A stretch of DNA of 64,000 bases from Marivivens aquimaris (GCF_015220045.1 NZ_JADBGB010000002.1:62001-126000), one strand, 5' to 3'; positions 18,994 to 27,624 are shown, counted from the first letter of the stretch. The notes: generated by a model from the sequence alone, not told the origin. Translations and numbers: made by a program.

Positions 18994-19793
18994 CCTTTGA
19001 CTCCGACCCCTGCAAATCCGGTGTTCATATTCCGGCGCAGGAGAAAATAGACGGCCACGGCGGGCGTTGCGTAAATGATTGAGAAAGCTGCGAGAAATCC
19101 GTACTGGATCGACCCGTTTCGCCCGAAAGCGGAATAGAGGCCCATCGACATCGGAAAGGCATCCTCGGTCCGCGAAAAGAGCAGCGGAAACAAGAATTCG
19201 TTCCATGCGGATGTGAACGTAAAGAACCACACGACGGCGAGGCCCGCTTTGGAGATTGGCAGGACCACGCGCCGCAAAATGGTGGCGAGCGACGCGCCTT
19301 CGACATGCGCCGCTTCTTCGAGCTCGACAGGAACAGTGTCGAAGAAGTTCTTCAGAAGTAGCATCGCGAAGGGCAGGTTGAGCACCGTCAGCGCGACGAT
19401 GATGCCGACGTTATTGAGCAGACCGACGCTCTGCGCGGCGAAGTAGATCGGCACCAGAATACCTGTCGGCGGCAGCATCCGCAGCAGCACGAGCGACCAC
19501 AGGAATGCGTTGCGACCAGGGATTTTGAGGCGCGAAAGGGCGTAGGCTGACCCCGACGCCACAATGAGCGTCAGCGTGGCCGTGCCGCCCGCGATGAACA
19601 GCGAATTCCAAAGTTGTAGAAGGGACTCGCCCGTCAGCGCTTGGGCAAAATTACTGAAGCCCAGCTCCTTCGGAAACCGCAGTTGGCCTGTGGCGATGGG
19701 GTCGACAGCGGTGGACAGGAGCCACGCGAACGGGCTGACCCAGATCACCGCCATAAAGGCCAGCGCGATGTTGAGAGTGCGGGAATTGTTCAT
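18990..19793 (-). CDS. Carbohydrate ABC transporter permease (MalG/UgpE type)
   Basis: Inner-membrane permease, 267 aa, six membrane segments. It carries the coupling-loop signature EEAAHVEGASLATILRRVVLP typical of sugar importers, and ends FAGVGVKG. The ATG at 19793 gives a TGATGA junction with the upstream permease; a GTG one codon earlier is also possible. AAGGAG lies 8 bases upstream of the ATG. Partner of the MalF-type permease. Confidence 0.92.
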   Translation of the reverse strand: MNNSRTLNIALAFMAVIWVSPFAWLLSTAVDPIATGQLRFPKELGFSNFAQALTGESLLQLWNSLFIAGGTATLTLIVASGSAYALSRLKIPGRNAFLWSLVLLRMLPPTGILVPIYFAAQSVGLLNNVGIIVALTVLNLPFAMLLLKNFFDTVPVELEEAAHVEGASLATILRRVVLPISKAGLAVVWFFTFTSAWNEFLFPLLFSRTEDAFPMSMGLYSAFGRNGSIQYGFLAAFSIIYATPAVAVYFLLRRNMNTGFAGVGVKG

Positions 19794-20695
19794 CACTCCG
19801 GCTCCTTCAGCAGTCGCAGGTAGAACAGGGACATCACGCCGACGATCACCAGCATCGCGACCGAAATCGCACTGCCGTAGCCGAGTTTGCCGATGCCAAA
19901 GCTCTGTTTATAAAGGAAGATCGACAGGACTTCGGTCTTGCTACCCGGACCGCCGCCAGTCAGCGCGTAAATCAGAGGGAAGTAGGTGAACGTCCAGATC
20001 GTGATGAACAGCAGGTTCGTTCCGATGTGCGGCTTGATGATCGGCAGGATCACGCGGCGGGTGCGTTGCCATGCGTTCGCGCCGTCCACTTTGGCCGCCT
20101 CGACGACCTCTTTGCTGACGTTATCGAGCGCTGCGGAATAAAGCAGATAGGACCACGCCGTGCCCTTCCAGATATTCGCGAGGATCACGACCGGCAGCGC
20201 GTAATCGTTGAGGAAATTGACCGGCTCCATCCCCAGCGGAATAACGATAAGCTGGTTGACGAGGCCGGTTTTGCTGGTGGTCGCTGACCACAGGAAGGCG
20301 GCGACGATATCGGGAAGCAGCCAGCCGAGCATCAGGGAAACCTCGAGCACCGACCGCACGCCGCCGTACCTATTCCGCAGGACTGCCGCGAGGGTGAAGC
20401 CTAGGATGCTCTGCCCGATGATGGCCGAAAAGAACGTGAAATTCAGCGTGGTCCAAAGGCTTTCGAGAAAGCCGCGCCGCGTGAACAGGCGTTCATAATT
20501 ATCCAGCCCGACAAACGACCACTCGGTCGCCTTACGCCCATAAAGTTCGAGGTTGGTGAAGCTGAACATCAGCGCCCAGCCTGTGAAATATAGCAGCACG
20601 CCGACAAAGATCAGCGCAGGTATCGCCGCGACGATCAGGACGGGCACGGAGCCCGACAGCCATGGGCTGACCCATGATTTACCGCTCTTCTGCAT
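19793..20695 (-). CDS. Carbohydrate ABC transporter permease (MalF/UgpA type)
   Basis: Inner-membrane permease, 300 aa, six membrane segments with the first starting near residue 20. The EAAKVDGANAWQRTRRVILP block is the conserved loop that binds the ATPase. It follows the binding-protein gene after 64 bases that include a strong hairpin, a common arrangement that lowers permease relative to binding-protein expression. Confidence 0.92.
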   Translation of the reverse strand: MQKSGKSWVSPWLSGSVPVLIVAAIPALIFVGVLLYFTGWALMFSFTNLELYGRKATEWSFVGLDNYERLFTRRGFLESLWTTLNFTFFSAIIGQSILGFTLAAVLRNRYGGVRSVLEVSLMLGWLLPDIVAAFLWSATTSKTGLVNQLIVIPLGMEPVNFLNDYALPVVILANIWKGTAWSYLLYSAALDNVSKEVVEAAKVDGANAWQRTRRVILPIIKPHIGTNLLFITIWTFTYFPLIYALTGGGPGSKTEVLSIFLYKQSFGIGKLGYGSAISVAMLVIVGVMSLFYLRLLKEPE

Positions 20696-20724
20696 GACAG
20701 GAATTCCGATCGCTCAAGAAGGGT

Positions 20725-20752
20725 GGCGGGCAGGTGGGAGGTCCTGCCCGCC
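20725..20752 (-). other. Hairpin between sugar-binding protein and permease genes
   Basis: Perfect 10-base inverted repeat (GGCGGGCAGG at 20725-20734, complement at 20743-20752) around an 8-base loop, 7 bases after the binding-protein stop. No T-run follows on the minus strand, so partial termination or mRNA protection is likelier than full termination. Confidence 0.65.
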
Positions 20753-20759
20753 GCTGCGC

Positions 20760-22070
20760 TTATTCGAGGGTCATCACGTTTTCTTCGCCGAACTCGTCGA
20801 CGAGAGCATCGTGATATTCCTCGAGGGCATCCTCGGGATCGACGCCGTCAAGAATGGCGCCCGTCATGTCCTGCACCAGCGCAGAGACCACCTGATAACC
20901 AGGGTAGGTGTCGCGGCCCGTGGTGGTCGCGGCAAGCTCGGTCGCTTGGGCGAGGAACGCGTTCTCCATGTATTCGGGCGATTCAGAAATATCGGTGCGC
21001 ACGGCCATGCGGCCATTGTCGAGAGTCCATTTCTTGAAGTTCGCCTCGTCGAAGATCGCGGTGAGAAGCGCTGTTGCAGCCTCTTTGTCCTCTGCGCCGG
21101 CATTCACGCCGATGGCCCAACCGCCAGAGATATTGGTGGTCGCAGGCGCGCCTTCGGCGCCGCTACCCGGCCACGGGGTCCAGCCGATGATCTCTTCACG
21201 GTTATCAGGCACATCGAGGCCGTTGCAGTCGAACAGGCACGCCCATTCCCACGATCCGCTGGCGAGGATGCCGATCTCGTCATTGGTGAGCGCCTCGCGT
21301 ACCGCACTGGAGAGGTCAGTCGCATAGTTGATCGACGGCTCGGTTAGTTCGCGCTCCACGTAGACCTCGTGATAAAGGTTGGCGGTCGCCGTGATGGCGG
21401 GACTTGCGCCGATCCACTTGCCTTCGGCCCAGTTGCGCAAGCGGTTGCGCTCGCCCTCTTTGGTGTCCGCGCCAAGCATCGCCATGTAGAAGCCCTGCAT
21501 CGTCGCGGCTTCGGCCTGTTTGGTGCCTGCGGGCAGCAAGAAGGCATAGTCGGCGCCGGTGGCGTCTTTCACCTTCTGCGCGGCGTCCAGAACGTCATCC
21601 CACGTTTCGGGGTGCCACGGCATTTCGATGCCAGCGGCTTCGAAGTTGGATTTGTCGTACCACAGCATCCGCACATCGGTGTCGGTTGGCAGGGCGTAAA
21701 CGGAGCCGTCGAACGAGACAACATCGAGAAGGCCCGGCATATAATACTGGAACTGATCCCAGTCCGAGAGCGGCCCTTCGAGTGCTTCGAGGTAGCCGGC
21801 GGACGCAAGCTCCGCGACCATGAAGCTGTCGAGAACCGCAACGTCGGCAGCCGTACCAGCGGCCAGATCGACGGCCACGCGGCGGTCATAGCCATCGACG
21901 GGCAGTTCGGTGCTGGTGACGGTCGTGCCGGTGTCGGCCTCGTACTGTTCGATCGCGGGCTCGACGAGCGAAGCGATCCACTGCGGGTACATTATGGAGA
22001 CGTCGGCGAAAGCCGTGGTTGCACTTGTGCTCAGGGCGCAGATCGCGGCCCCGGTCAGAAATTTTTTCAT
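20760..22070 (-). CDS. Sugar ABC transporter substrate-binding protein (family 1)
   Basis: Periplasmic binding protein, 436 aa, with a Sec signal peptide (MKKFLTGAAICALSTSATTAFA). The mature sequence has family-1 features: AAGTAADVAVLDSFMVAEL, YALPTDTDVRMLWYDKSNF, and GWAIGVNAGAEDKEAATALL. First gene of the operon that also encodes two permeases, a GH38 mannosidase and the ATPase. Expression is probably controlled by the divergent LacI regulator through operators at 22154-22169 and 22252-22267. Confidence 0.9.
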   Translation of the reverse strand: MKKFLTGAAICALSTSATTAFADVSIMYPQWIASLVEPAIEQYEADTGTTVTSTELPVDGYDRRVAVDLAAGTAADVAVLDSFMVAELASAGYLEALEGPLSDWDQFQYYMPGLLDVVSFDGSVYALPTDTDVRMLWYDKSNFEAAGIEMPWHPETWDDVLDAAQKVKDATGADYAFLLPAGTKQAEAATMQGFYMAMLGADTKEGERNRLRNWAEGKWIGASPAITATANLYHEVYVERELTEPSINYATDLSSAVREALTNDEIGILASGSWEWACLFDCNGLDVPDNREEIIGWTPWPGSGAEGAPATTNISGGWAIGVNAGAEDKEAATALLTAIFDEANFKKWTLDNGRMAVRTDISESPEYMENAFLAQATELAATTTGRDTYPGYQVVSALVQDMTGAILDGVDPEDALEEYHDALVDEFGEENVMTLE

Positions 22071-22153
22071 AACTAATTACTCCTCCTCCGGACGGTTCAC
22101 GCTTGCACAGCAGCCCACCGCCATAGGTTGATCGTAGGCACTGTTCGGAATTT

Positions 22154-22169
22154 ATTGCAACGTTACAAT
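22154..22169. promoter_or_regulatory. LacI-type operator 1 (mannoside operon)
   Basis: ATTGCAACGTTACAAT, a near-palindrome (one mismatch from perfect) with the central CG of LacI-family sites. It lies 84 bases upstream of the sugar-binding-protein start and matches operator 2 at 14 of 16 positions. Confidence 0.75.
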
Positions 22170-22251
22170 TCGCGCTTCGTACTGAAAATTTCGGCAAATA
22201 TCTTGAATCGTTGGATAAAAAATTTCCGTTTAACGGGTGTATCTGTTATTC

Positions 22252-22267
22252 ATTGCAACGCTGCAAT
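22252..22267. promoter_or_regulatory. LacI-type operator 2 (regulator promoter)
   Basis: ATTGCAACGCTGCAAT, with perfect 6-base arms around ACGC, 35 bases upstream of the LacI-family regulator start. Its position suggests autoregulation. The two operators are 98 bases apart start to start, which would allow DNA looping. Confidence 0.75.
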
Positions 22268-22302
22268 TCTGCAATGCAGCGCTTTCCCAGACTGGACCGT
22301 CG

Positions 22303-23304
22303 ATGCTGAAAACTCGCCAACGCCCTACTTTGAAAACACTTTCCGAACATACGGGGCTCAGTCTTTCGACGGTGTCGCTGGCGCTGCGGGGCGGCGAGAA
22401 TCTCAAAGAGGACACGCGACTCAAGGTGATGAAAGCGGCGCAGGAGCTGGGCTATGTTCCGGACCGCGCGGGCGTGAAACTACGGACGGGGCGGTCGAAC
22501 GCGGTGGGGATCGTGCTGGACGGGCACGAGGACTCGGTTGGGTTTTCGCGCAACCTCATTCACGGGATCAGCGATGCGGTGCGGGCAGAGGGGCTGCTGC
22601 TCAACGTCTACCCCGAATTCGACAGGGCAGAGACGAACCGCACCATCCAGAGCCTGATATCTGGCGGGCAGGTGGATGGGCTGATCCTAACGCACACCGA
22701 ACCGCAGGACGCGCGAGTGAAGATGCTGCTGGAGATGGACTTTCCCTTTGTCACCCACGGCCGGACGGAGCTGTTTACCCCGCACGCCTACCATGACTTC
22801 GACGCGGCGGCCTTTGTCGCGATGGCTGTGCAGCAGCTCGCGGATCGCGGGGTGGGGCAGATCCTTGCCGTGATGGCCGAGAGCGAGATTTTCAACCACG
22901 ACATGCTGGCCCGCCAGTTCCGCGCGGAATGCGAAGAGCGCGGGATCACAGCCGAGATTTACAGCGGGCCGCGTCGCGGGCGCGATCATATCCGCGGACT
23001 GCGCGAACTTGGCCTGTCGCTCGCCAACACCGGCGTCGAGGCGATCCTGTGCGACAGCGAACTGACCGCGATCACGGTCGCCACGGGCCTGCGCGATGCG
23101 GGGATCAGCGTCGGGGACGACATGCCGATGGTGGCAAAACAGACGTCCGATCTGCTCTACGCGCTGTTTCCCGAAATCACGGGGATTTATGAGGACGTCT
23201 ATGCTTCGGGCCGCGAACTGGCGCGCCTTTTGATGCAACGCATCGCAGGTGTCGCGGCGGGCGAGTTGCAGACACTCGCCGCGCCAGTGGTCTATCGCGG
23301 CTGA
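22303..23304 (+). CDS. LacI-family transcriptional regulator
   Basis: DNA-binding repressor, 333 aa. The N-terminal helix-turn-helix reads TLKTLSEHTGLSLSTVSLALRGG, then the hinge helix block KVMKAAQELGYVPDRAG, followed by a periplasmic-binding-like ligand domain (about 65-333). The start at 22303 (MLKTRQRPTLKTL) puts the DNA-binding domain at the usual distance from the N-terminus; 22 extra residues of the longer frame would read through operator 2. It diverges from the mannoside operon and probably responds to an imported mannoside. Its TGA directly abuts the stop of the convergent TetR gene. Confidence 0.92.
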   Translation: MLKTRQRPTLKTLSEHTGLSLSTVSLALRGGENLKEDTRLKVMKAAQELGYVPDRAGVKLRTGRSNAVGIVLDGHEDSVGFSRNLIHGISDAVRAEGLLLNVYPEFDRAETNRTIQSLISGGQVDGLILTHTEPQDARVKMLLEMDFPFVTHGRTELFTPHAYHDFDAAAFVAMAVQQLADRGVGQILAVMAESEIFNHDMLARQFRAECEERGITAEIYSGPRRGRDHIRGLRELGLSLANTGVEAILCDSELTAITVATGLRDAGISVGDDMPMVAKQTSDLLYALFPEITGIYEDVYASGRELARLLMQRIAGVAAGELQTLAAPVVYRG

Positions 23305-23886
23305 TTAGCGGCGCGGCCAGCCGTTCAGCATGGCTTGCAACGTCAGGCGAAGCTCGGGCGTGCGGTCGAGGTCGGGCATCCAACTGAGAATGCCGGGATG
23401 GTGGAAGGCGCCGGTGGCAAAGAACAGGGTGGAGGTCGCCTCTTCGGTGGAGGGGCCGAGGTTCAGTTCTTCGACCATGCCCGCCAGTTGACCCTTGAGC
23501 CGCGCGAGGTGGTGGCCCGCAGCAGGGGTGCCGCGCACGACAGCCAGATCAAACGCGGTGAAAAGCTGGCTATCACCCAGAACGCGCTCGCGCTTGATGG
23601 TGTAGAGGGTCACGAACCAATCGACGATGCGCTCTTCGACAGGGGCGGCAGAGTCCGCGATGTCCTGCAAAGGCGGCTCACTTTTCGACAACCAGCGCTC
23701 CACAACGGCGTCCAGCAGGGCCGCTTTACCGTCGAAATACGGGTAGAGCGCCGCGTGGGATACACCCATGGATTTAGCGACATCACTCAGACGGAGTTTG
23801 TCCACGCCAAGAGTGCGGATTTTTTCCATCGAGATTTCAATGGCTTTGGCGCGGATCTCGTCAGGGGTGAGACCTAATTTGGGCAT
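23305..23886 (-). CDS. TetR-family regulator
   Basis: Repressor-type regulator, 193 aa. The DNA-binding part (about 10-60) is RTLGVDKLRLSDVAKSMGVSHAALYPYF. It closely resembles the TetR protein at 61060-61650, sharing KLRL.DVAK.M.V.H..LYP.F..KAAL.DAV, so the two look like paralogues or members of one subfamily. It diverges from a small membrane-protein gene, and a CTACA-N5-TGTAG palindrome (23925-23939) lies 38 bases upstream of its start. The effector is unknown. Confidence 0.88.
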   Translation of the reverse strand: MPKLGLTPDEIRAKAIEISMEKIRTLGVDKLRLSDVAKSMGVSHAALYPYFDGKAALLDAVVERWLSKSEPPLQDIADSAAPVEERIVDWFVTLYTIKRERVLGDSQLFTAFDLAVVRGTPAAGHHLARLKGQLAGMVEELNLGPSTEEATSTLFFATGAFHHPGILSWMPDLDRTPELRLTLQAMLNGWPRR

Positions 23887-23924
23887 ACGTCATGAACTCC
23901 GTTGACAGAGGCAATACAAACAAA

Positions 23925-23939
23925 CTACAAAAAATGTAG
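23925..23939. promoter_or_regulatory. Candidate TetR operator
   Basis: CTACA-AAAAA-TGTAG, a perfect 5-base inverted repeat with a 5-base spacer, just upstream of the TetR gene. The core TACA-N5-TGTA recurs at 60058-60074 next to the similar TetR gene at 61060. The remainder of the 198-base gap to the membrane-protein gene shows nothing else clear. Confidence 0.5.
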
Positions 23940-24084
23940 AACGTAAATAAAGAGATCCTAATTCATCATTAGTGGTAACGGGGTACATAGGTGTTCGCTA
24001 GACCCAGTTCCCGTGACGCCGCGATGTTTGGCCTCTTTTCATGCGTCCCCTGTTGAAACTGCCTCCTCGTGAAAGAGCCTTCTC

Positions 24085-24594
24085 ATGAATACTACTCCCG
24101 CACAGGAAAATCTCCTGCCCTCCGCCCGTTTCCTCGCCGGTCTTGCCGCGATTCTCTTCATTCCGATCGTTGTGTGCTTCTTCCTGCCTGAAGTGCCTGC
24201 TTGGGCCGACTATCCGGGCATCATTTTCCACCTCGCGATCTTCGGCCTCGTGTCGCGTCTGCCGGCCCCTGAATGGGGACGCGCGGCGGGCTATGGCTGG
24301 CTGGTTGTGGACACGACCGTCGGCGTGATGACCATGCACGGCATTGGTGAAGAAATCTTTGCGCCGATCCGTTTTGGCGGCCACATTTTCGCAGGTATCT
24401 GGATCGTTTCGGCCTCGGTCGGTGGCTCGCGCCTGCTGCAAATCCTCGGTGTGATTTCCGGCCTGTACCTCGGCGGTTTCACGTTCGTGTCGACATTCCT
24501 GCCGATGCAGGCACTGGCTCCGGCGTCGATTCTCGTGACGGTCTGGCTGATCATCATCGCCTTCTATGACGGCAACGGCCGCAAAGAAGCCTGA
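24085..24594 (+). CDS. Small membrane protein of unknown function
   Basis: 169 aa. I do not recognise the family. Hydrophobic segments suggest four or five membrane helices (about 18-36, 45-58, 70-82, 98-118, 138-160). GEEIFAPIRFGGHIFAG in the middle is the most distinctive stretch. It diverges from a TetR gene, so it is probably induced by that regulator's ligand. A GC-rich hairpin follows the stop. Confidence 0.65.
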   Translation: MNTTPAQENLLPSARFLAGLAAILFIPIVVCFFLPEVPAWADYPGIIFHLAIFGLVSRLPAPEWGRAAGYGWLVVDTTVGVMTMHGIGEEIFAPIRFGGHIFAGIWIVSASVGGSRLLQILGVISGLYLGGFTFVSTFLPMQALAPASILVTVWLIIIAFYDGNGRKEA

Positions 24595-24612
24595 TCCTAT
24601 AGCGTCCCCTGT

Positions 24613-24636
24613 GCGGTGTCCCCTCGGGGGCGCCGC
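24613..24636 (+). terminator. Probable terminator after membrane-protein gene
   Basis: A stem of about 10 base pairs from GCGGTGTCCC to GGGGCGCCGC, allowing G-U pairs, with a 4-base loop, followed by ATTT. It lies 18 bases after the stop and just before the iron box, insulating the siderophore operon. Confidence 0.6.
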
Positions 24637-24643
24637 ATTTAGC

Positions 24644-24658
24644 TGATTATTTTAGTCA
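24644..24658. promoter_or_regulatory. Iron-responsive operator (RirA-like TGA-N9-TCA)
   Basis: TGA-TTATTTTAG-TCA, flanked by C and G to give CTGA...TCAG. This matches the TGA-N9-TCA iron-responsive operator described for RirA in rhizobia. It lies 65 bases before the siderophore ATPase start, where iron control is expected. RirA itself is not in the window. Confidence 0.65.
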
Positions 24659-24722
24659 GCCATTGAATTCCGGTCAGCAGAGGCATATTCCGAGCGAAAT
24701 AGTCAATTTTGTGCAAAGCGGG

Positions 24723-25541
24723 ATGTCCGCCATGTTGGACCAGCAAACGATCCTTTCTCCGATCCTCAGAACCCATGATCTGAAAGCGGGTTACGAGGGC
24801 AAGACGATCCTGAACGGCGTCGATCTGGATGTCGGGAAGGGCGAGTTCGTTACGCTGATCGGGCCGAACGGTTGCGGGAAATCGACCCTGCTGAAGACGA
24901 TGGCGCGCATTCTGACACCCACGAGCGGGGTGGCGGAACTGAACGGCCGCGCGGTCCACGACACGCCCACCCGCGAAATTGCCAAGGCGATGGCGCTGCT
25001 GCCCCAGACGCCGCTGACGCCCGACGGGCTGACTGTGCGCGAACTCGTCGCGCAGGGCCGTTTTCCCCACCAGACGCTCTGGCGGCAATGGACGAAGGCG
25101 GACGAGACCGCTGTCCATGACGCGATGGAGGCAACAGATGTCCTCCAGTTTGCGGACCGCCCAGTGACCGCGCTCTCTGGCGGACAGCGGCAGCGGTGCT
25201 GGATCGCGATGACGCTGGCACAGGATACGGATGTTATTCTGCTCGACGAGCCGACGACGTACCTCGACCTGAAAATCCAGATCGACGTGATGCAGCTTCT
25301 GTCCAAGATCGCGGCGCAGGGGCGCACGCTGGTCGTGGTGCTGCACGAATTGAACCTCGCTGCCGCCTATGCCGACCGTGTTGTGATGATGCGCGAGGGC
25401 GCGATTGTGCATCAGGGCCATCCCGCGGAGTGCATCACCGCAGTAACGCTCGAGGACGTGTTCGGGCTGCGCGCCCGCGTCGTGACCGACCCCGACACAG
25501 GCCGGCCCGTTTGCATTCCGATGACCGGCCCCGCTGCCTGA
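24723..25541 (+). CDS. Ferric-siderophore ABC transporter ATP-binding protein (FecE/FepC type)
   Basis: Cytoplasmic ATPase, 272 aa. It shows Walker A GPNGCGKST, signature LSGGQRQRC, Walker B VILLDEPTTYLDLKIQ and switch HELNLAAAYADRV, all characteristic of siderophore/haem/B12 importers. I use the ATG at 24723; the ATG at 24732 is an alternative and the upstream TTG at 24663 lacks a ribosome site. The two FecCD permease genes follow directly, and an iron box lies upstream. Confidence 0.9.
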   Translation: MSAMLDQQTILSPILRTHDLKAGYEGKTILNGVDLDVGKGEFVTLIGPNGCGKSTLLKTMARILTPTSGVAELNGRAVHDTPTREIAKAMALLPQTPLTPDGLTVRELVAQGRFPHQTLWRQWTKADETAVHDAMEATDVLQFADRPVTALSGGQRQRCWIAMTLAQDTDVILLDEPTTYLDLKIQIDVMQLLSKIAAQGRTLVVVLHELNLAAAYADRVVMMREGAIVHQGHPAECITAVTLEDVFGLRARVVTDPDTGRPVCIPMTGPAA

Positions 25542-25542
25542 G

Positions 25543-26526
25543 ATGGGCCGCTTGACGATCAGTTTCGCGCTGACCGCAGCGCTGGTGGTGCTTGCCGCGC
25601 TATTCCACATGAGCGTGGGTGCGAAGGCGGTTCCGCTGTCCGACGTGACGGGCGCATTCACCGCGTTCGATGCGACCGTGATGGACCACCAGATCGTCCG
25701 CGCCTTGCGTTTGCCGCGCGCTGTCATCGCGATTTTCGCGGGCGCGGCTTTGGGCATGGCGGGCGCGATGACCCAAGGGATCACCCGCAACCCGCTCGCC
25801 GAGCCTGGCATTCTGGGCGTCTTGAAGGGCGCGGCGTTTGCGGTGTTCATCTGCGTCGGTTTCCTCGGGCTGGTGAGCGTGGCGTGGATCCCGCTTGTCG
25901 CGGCCATCGGCGCGGTCATCAGCGGAGCCATCGTGTTCGCCATCGCGCGGGCCGCGCCGGAGGGGGCAACGCCCGTGACTCTGGTGCTCTGCGGCGCGGC
26001 GATTTTGGCGTTCCTCTCGGCTGTTCTGATGGCGGTGCAGCTCCTCGATGAGACCACGTTCCAGAACCTGCGGGTCTGGGCGAGCGGGACGCTCACGGGC
26101 GCGAAGCTGGAGACGGTGTACTGGGCGCTGCCGTGGGGCATCGTCGGCGCGGTGATCGCGGTCTGGATAGCGCCCCGCGTGACGGCGATGGCGATGGGGG
26201 ATGAGGCGGCACTCGGCCTCGGGATCGACCTGACCAAGACGCGGGCATGGGGCTTTGGCGCTGTTGTGCTGCTGAGCGCGGCGGCGGTGTCGGTCGCTGG
26301 CCCGCTGGAGTTCCTCGGCCTCGTGGTGCCGCACATGGCGCGGATGATCGTCGGGGCGGATTACCGCGCGATCGTGCCGTACTCGGCTTTGCTGGGGGCG
26401 CTGGTACTGCTGCTCGCGGACATCGCGGCGCGGACGGTGCTGGCGCCGGCAGAGATTTCGACGGGCATCGTGCTGGCGCTGATCGGCGCGCCGGTGTTCG
26501 TCGGCCTGATCAGGGCGCGGCTATGA
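25543..26526 (+). CDS. FecCD-family iron-siderophore permease, first subunit
   Basis: Inner-membrane permease, 327 aa, with about nine or ten membrane helices. Conserved FecCD features are LRLPRAVIAIFAGAALGMAGAMTQ, TRNPLAEPGILG and GPLEFLGLVVPHMAR. The start codon follows the ATPase stop by one base, and the stop overlaps the next permease (ATGA), so the three genes are translationally coupled. Confidence 0.92.
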   Translation: MGRLTISFALTAALVVLAALFHMSVGAKAVPLSDVTGAFTAFDATVMDHQIVRALRLPRAVIAIFAGAALGMAGAMTQGITRNPLAEPGILGVLKGAAFAVFICVGFLGLVSVAWIPLVAAIGAVISGAIVFAIARAAPEGATPVTLVLCGAAILAFLSAVLMAVQLLDETTFQNLRVWASGTLTGAKLETVYWALPWGIVGAVIAVWIAPRVTAMAMGDEAALGLGIDLTKTRAWGFGAVVLLSAAAVSVAGPLEFLGLVVPHMARMIVGADYRAIVPYSALLGALVLLLADIAARTVLAPAEISTGIVLALIGAPVFVGLIRARL

Positions 26527-27554
26527 CGCGGGTCTGGGCGAGCAAATCGGGCCGGTTTTCGGTGCTGCTGCCTGCGGCGGGGTATGGCGTGTTGGCCGTG
26601 GTGGCCGCCGTTTTGCTGGCGTTCTTCATCGGGCAGGTGGCCTTGGGCACCTATGTGCTCTCCCCTGCGGAGGTCTGGGCCGCGCTGACCGGATCGGCAG
26701 AGGACATGGCCCGCACGGTGGTCTTCGATTTCCGCATCCCGCGCGCGCTGGCGGCGATGCTGGCGGGGGCGCTGCTGGCGATTTCGGGGGCGATCTTGCA
26801 GGCTTTGACGCGCAACCCCTTGGCCGATCCGTCGCTGGTCGGCGTCAGTCAGGGCGGCGCTTTGGCGGTCGTTTCGACCATCATTCTGTTCCCCGCATTC
26901 CCGCCCGCGTTGCGCCCGCTGGTGGCGTTCATCGGCGCGATGGCTGTCGCTGCGTTGGTGCAAGCGCTGTCGGACAAGGGCCGAGGTCGGAACGCGCTAC
27001 GCTTTATCCTCATCGGCATCGCGATTTCGTCGTTCCTCGCCGCGCTGATCCGCGCGTTCCTGACCTACGGAGACATCCGCGACTCCATGTCGGCGCTGAG
27101 CTGGCTGGCGGGGAGCGTGCATTCGTCGGGCTGGCAGGATGTGGCGATCATGGGGGTCGCGTTGGCGGCCATCGTGCTCGCCATCCCCGCGATGGCGCGG
27201 CGGCTCGCGGTCCTGCAGCTGGGCGAGGAAGCGGCGACGGGCCTCGGGCTCGACGTGCGGTGGACGAACCGCGCGCTGCTGTTCGCCTCGGTCGCTTTGG
27301 CAGCGGTGGCAGTGGCAGCGGTCGGGCCGCTGGTGTTCATCGGTCTCATCGCCCCGCAAGCGGCAAAGCGGATGGTGCGCACCGGCGCGGGGATGCACTT
27401 GCTACTGACCGCACTCACGGGCGCGATCATGGTTATCGCGGCGGACCTTGCCGGACGCACGCTGCTGTCGCCGACCGAAATCCCTGCGGGCGTCGTGACG
27501 GCAATCATTGGCGCACCTGTATTTTTGCTGATCATGCTGCGCCGGAATGCGTAG
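26523..27554 (+). CDS. FecCD-family iron-siderophore permease, second subunit
   Basis: Inner-membrane permease, 343 aa, homologous in layout to the preceding gene: FRIPRALAAMLAGALLAISGAILQ, TRNPLADPSLVG and GPLVFIGLIAPQAAK. The start at 26523 is fixed by the ATGA overlap; the longer open frame lies inside the upstream permease gene in another frame. Presumably the heterodimeric partner of that permease. Confidence 0.92.
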   Translation: MTRVWASKSGRFSVLLPAAGYGVLAVVAAVLLAFFIGQVALGTYVLSPAEVWAALTGSAEDMARTVVFDFRIPRALAAMLAGALLAISGAILQALTRNPLADPSLVGVSQGGALAVVSTIILFPAFPPALRPLVAFIGAMAVAALVQALSDKGRGRNALRFILIGIAISSFLAALIRAFLTYGDIRDSMSALSWLAGSVHSSGWQDVAIMGVALAAIVLAIPAMARRLAVLQLGEEAATGLGLDVRWTNRALLFASVALAAVAVAAVGPLVFIGLIAPQAAKRMVRTGAGMHLLLTALTGAIMVIAADLAGRTLLSPTEIPAGVVTAIIGAPVFLLIMLRRNA

Positions 27555-27578
27555 GTCGGGCGCTTTACATCTAATTCA

Positions 27579-27594
27579 TACTATTTTAGTCAGG
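27579..27594. promoter_or_regulatory. Partial iron box upstream of siderophore-binding protein
   Basis: The 12-mer TATTTTAGTCAG (27583-27594) is identical to the right half of the iron box at 24644-24658, but the left TGA is ATA here. It sits 31 bases before the binding-protein ATG. It suggests a second, weaker iron-controlled promoter inside the operon. Confidence 0.45.
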
Positions 27595-27624
27595 AATCAG
27601 ATTTTCCAATTTCCGAGGTTCGCG

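Noticed and set aside
16945-19050. A 701-codon open frame opposite the GH38 mannosidase
   Set aside because: It mirrors the mannosidase codons, has no domain signature, and crosses the start region of a coupled operon.
24639-26336. A 565-codon minus-strand frame across the siderophore ATPase and permease genes
   Set aside because: It is low-complexity and antisense to two coupled genes with clear ABC and FecCD motifs.
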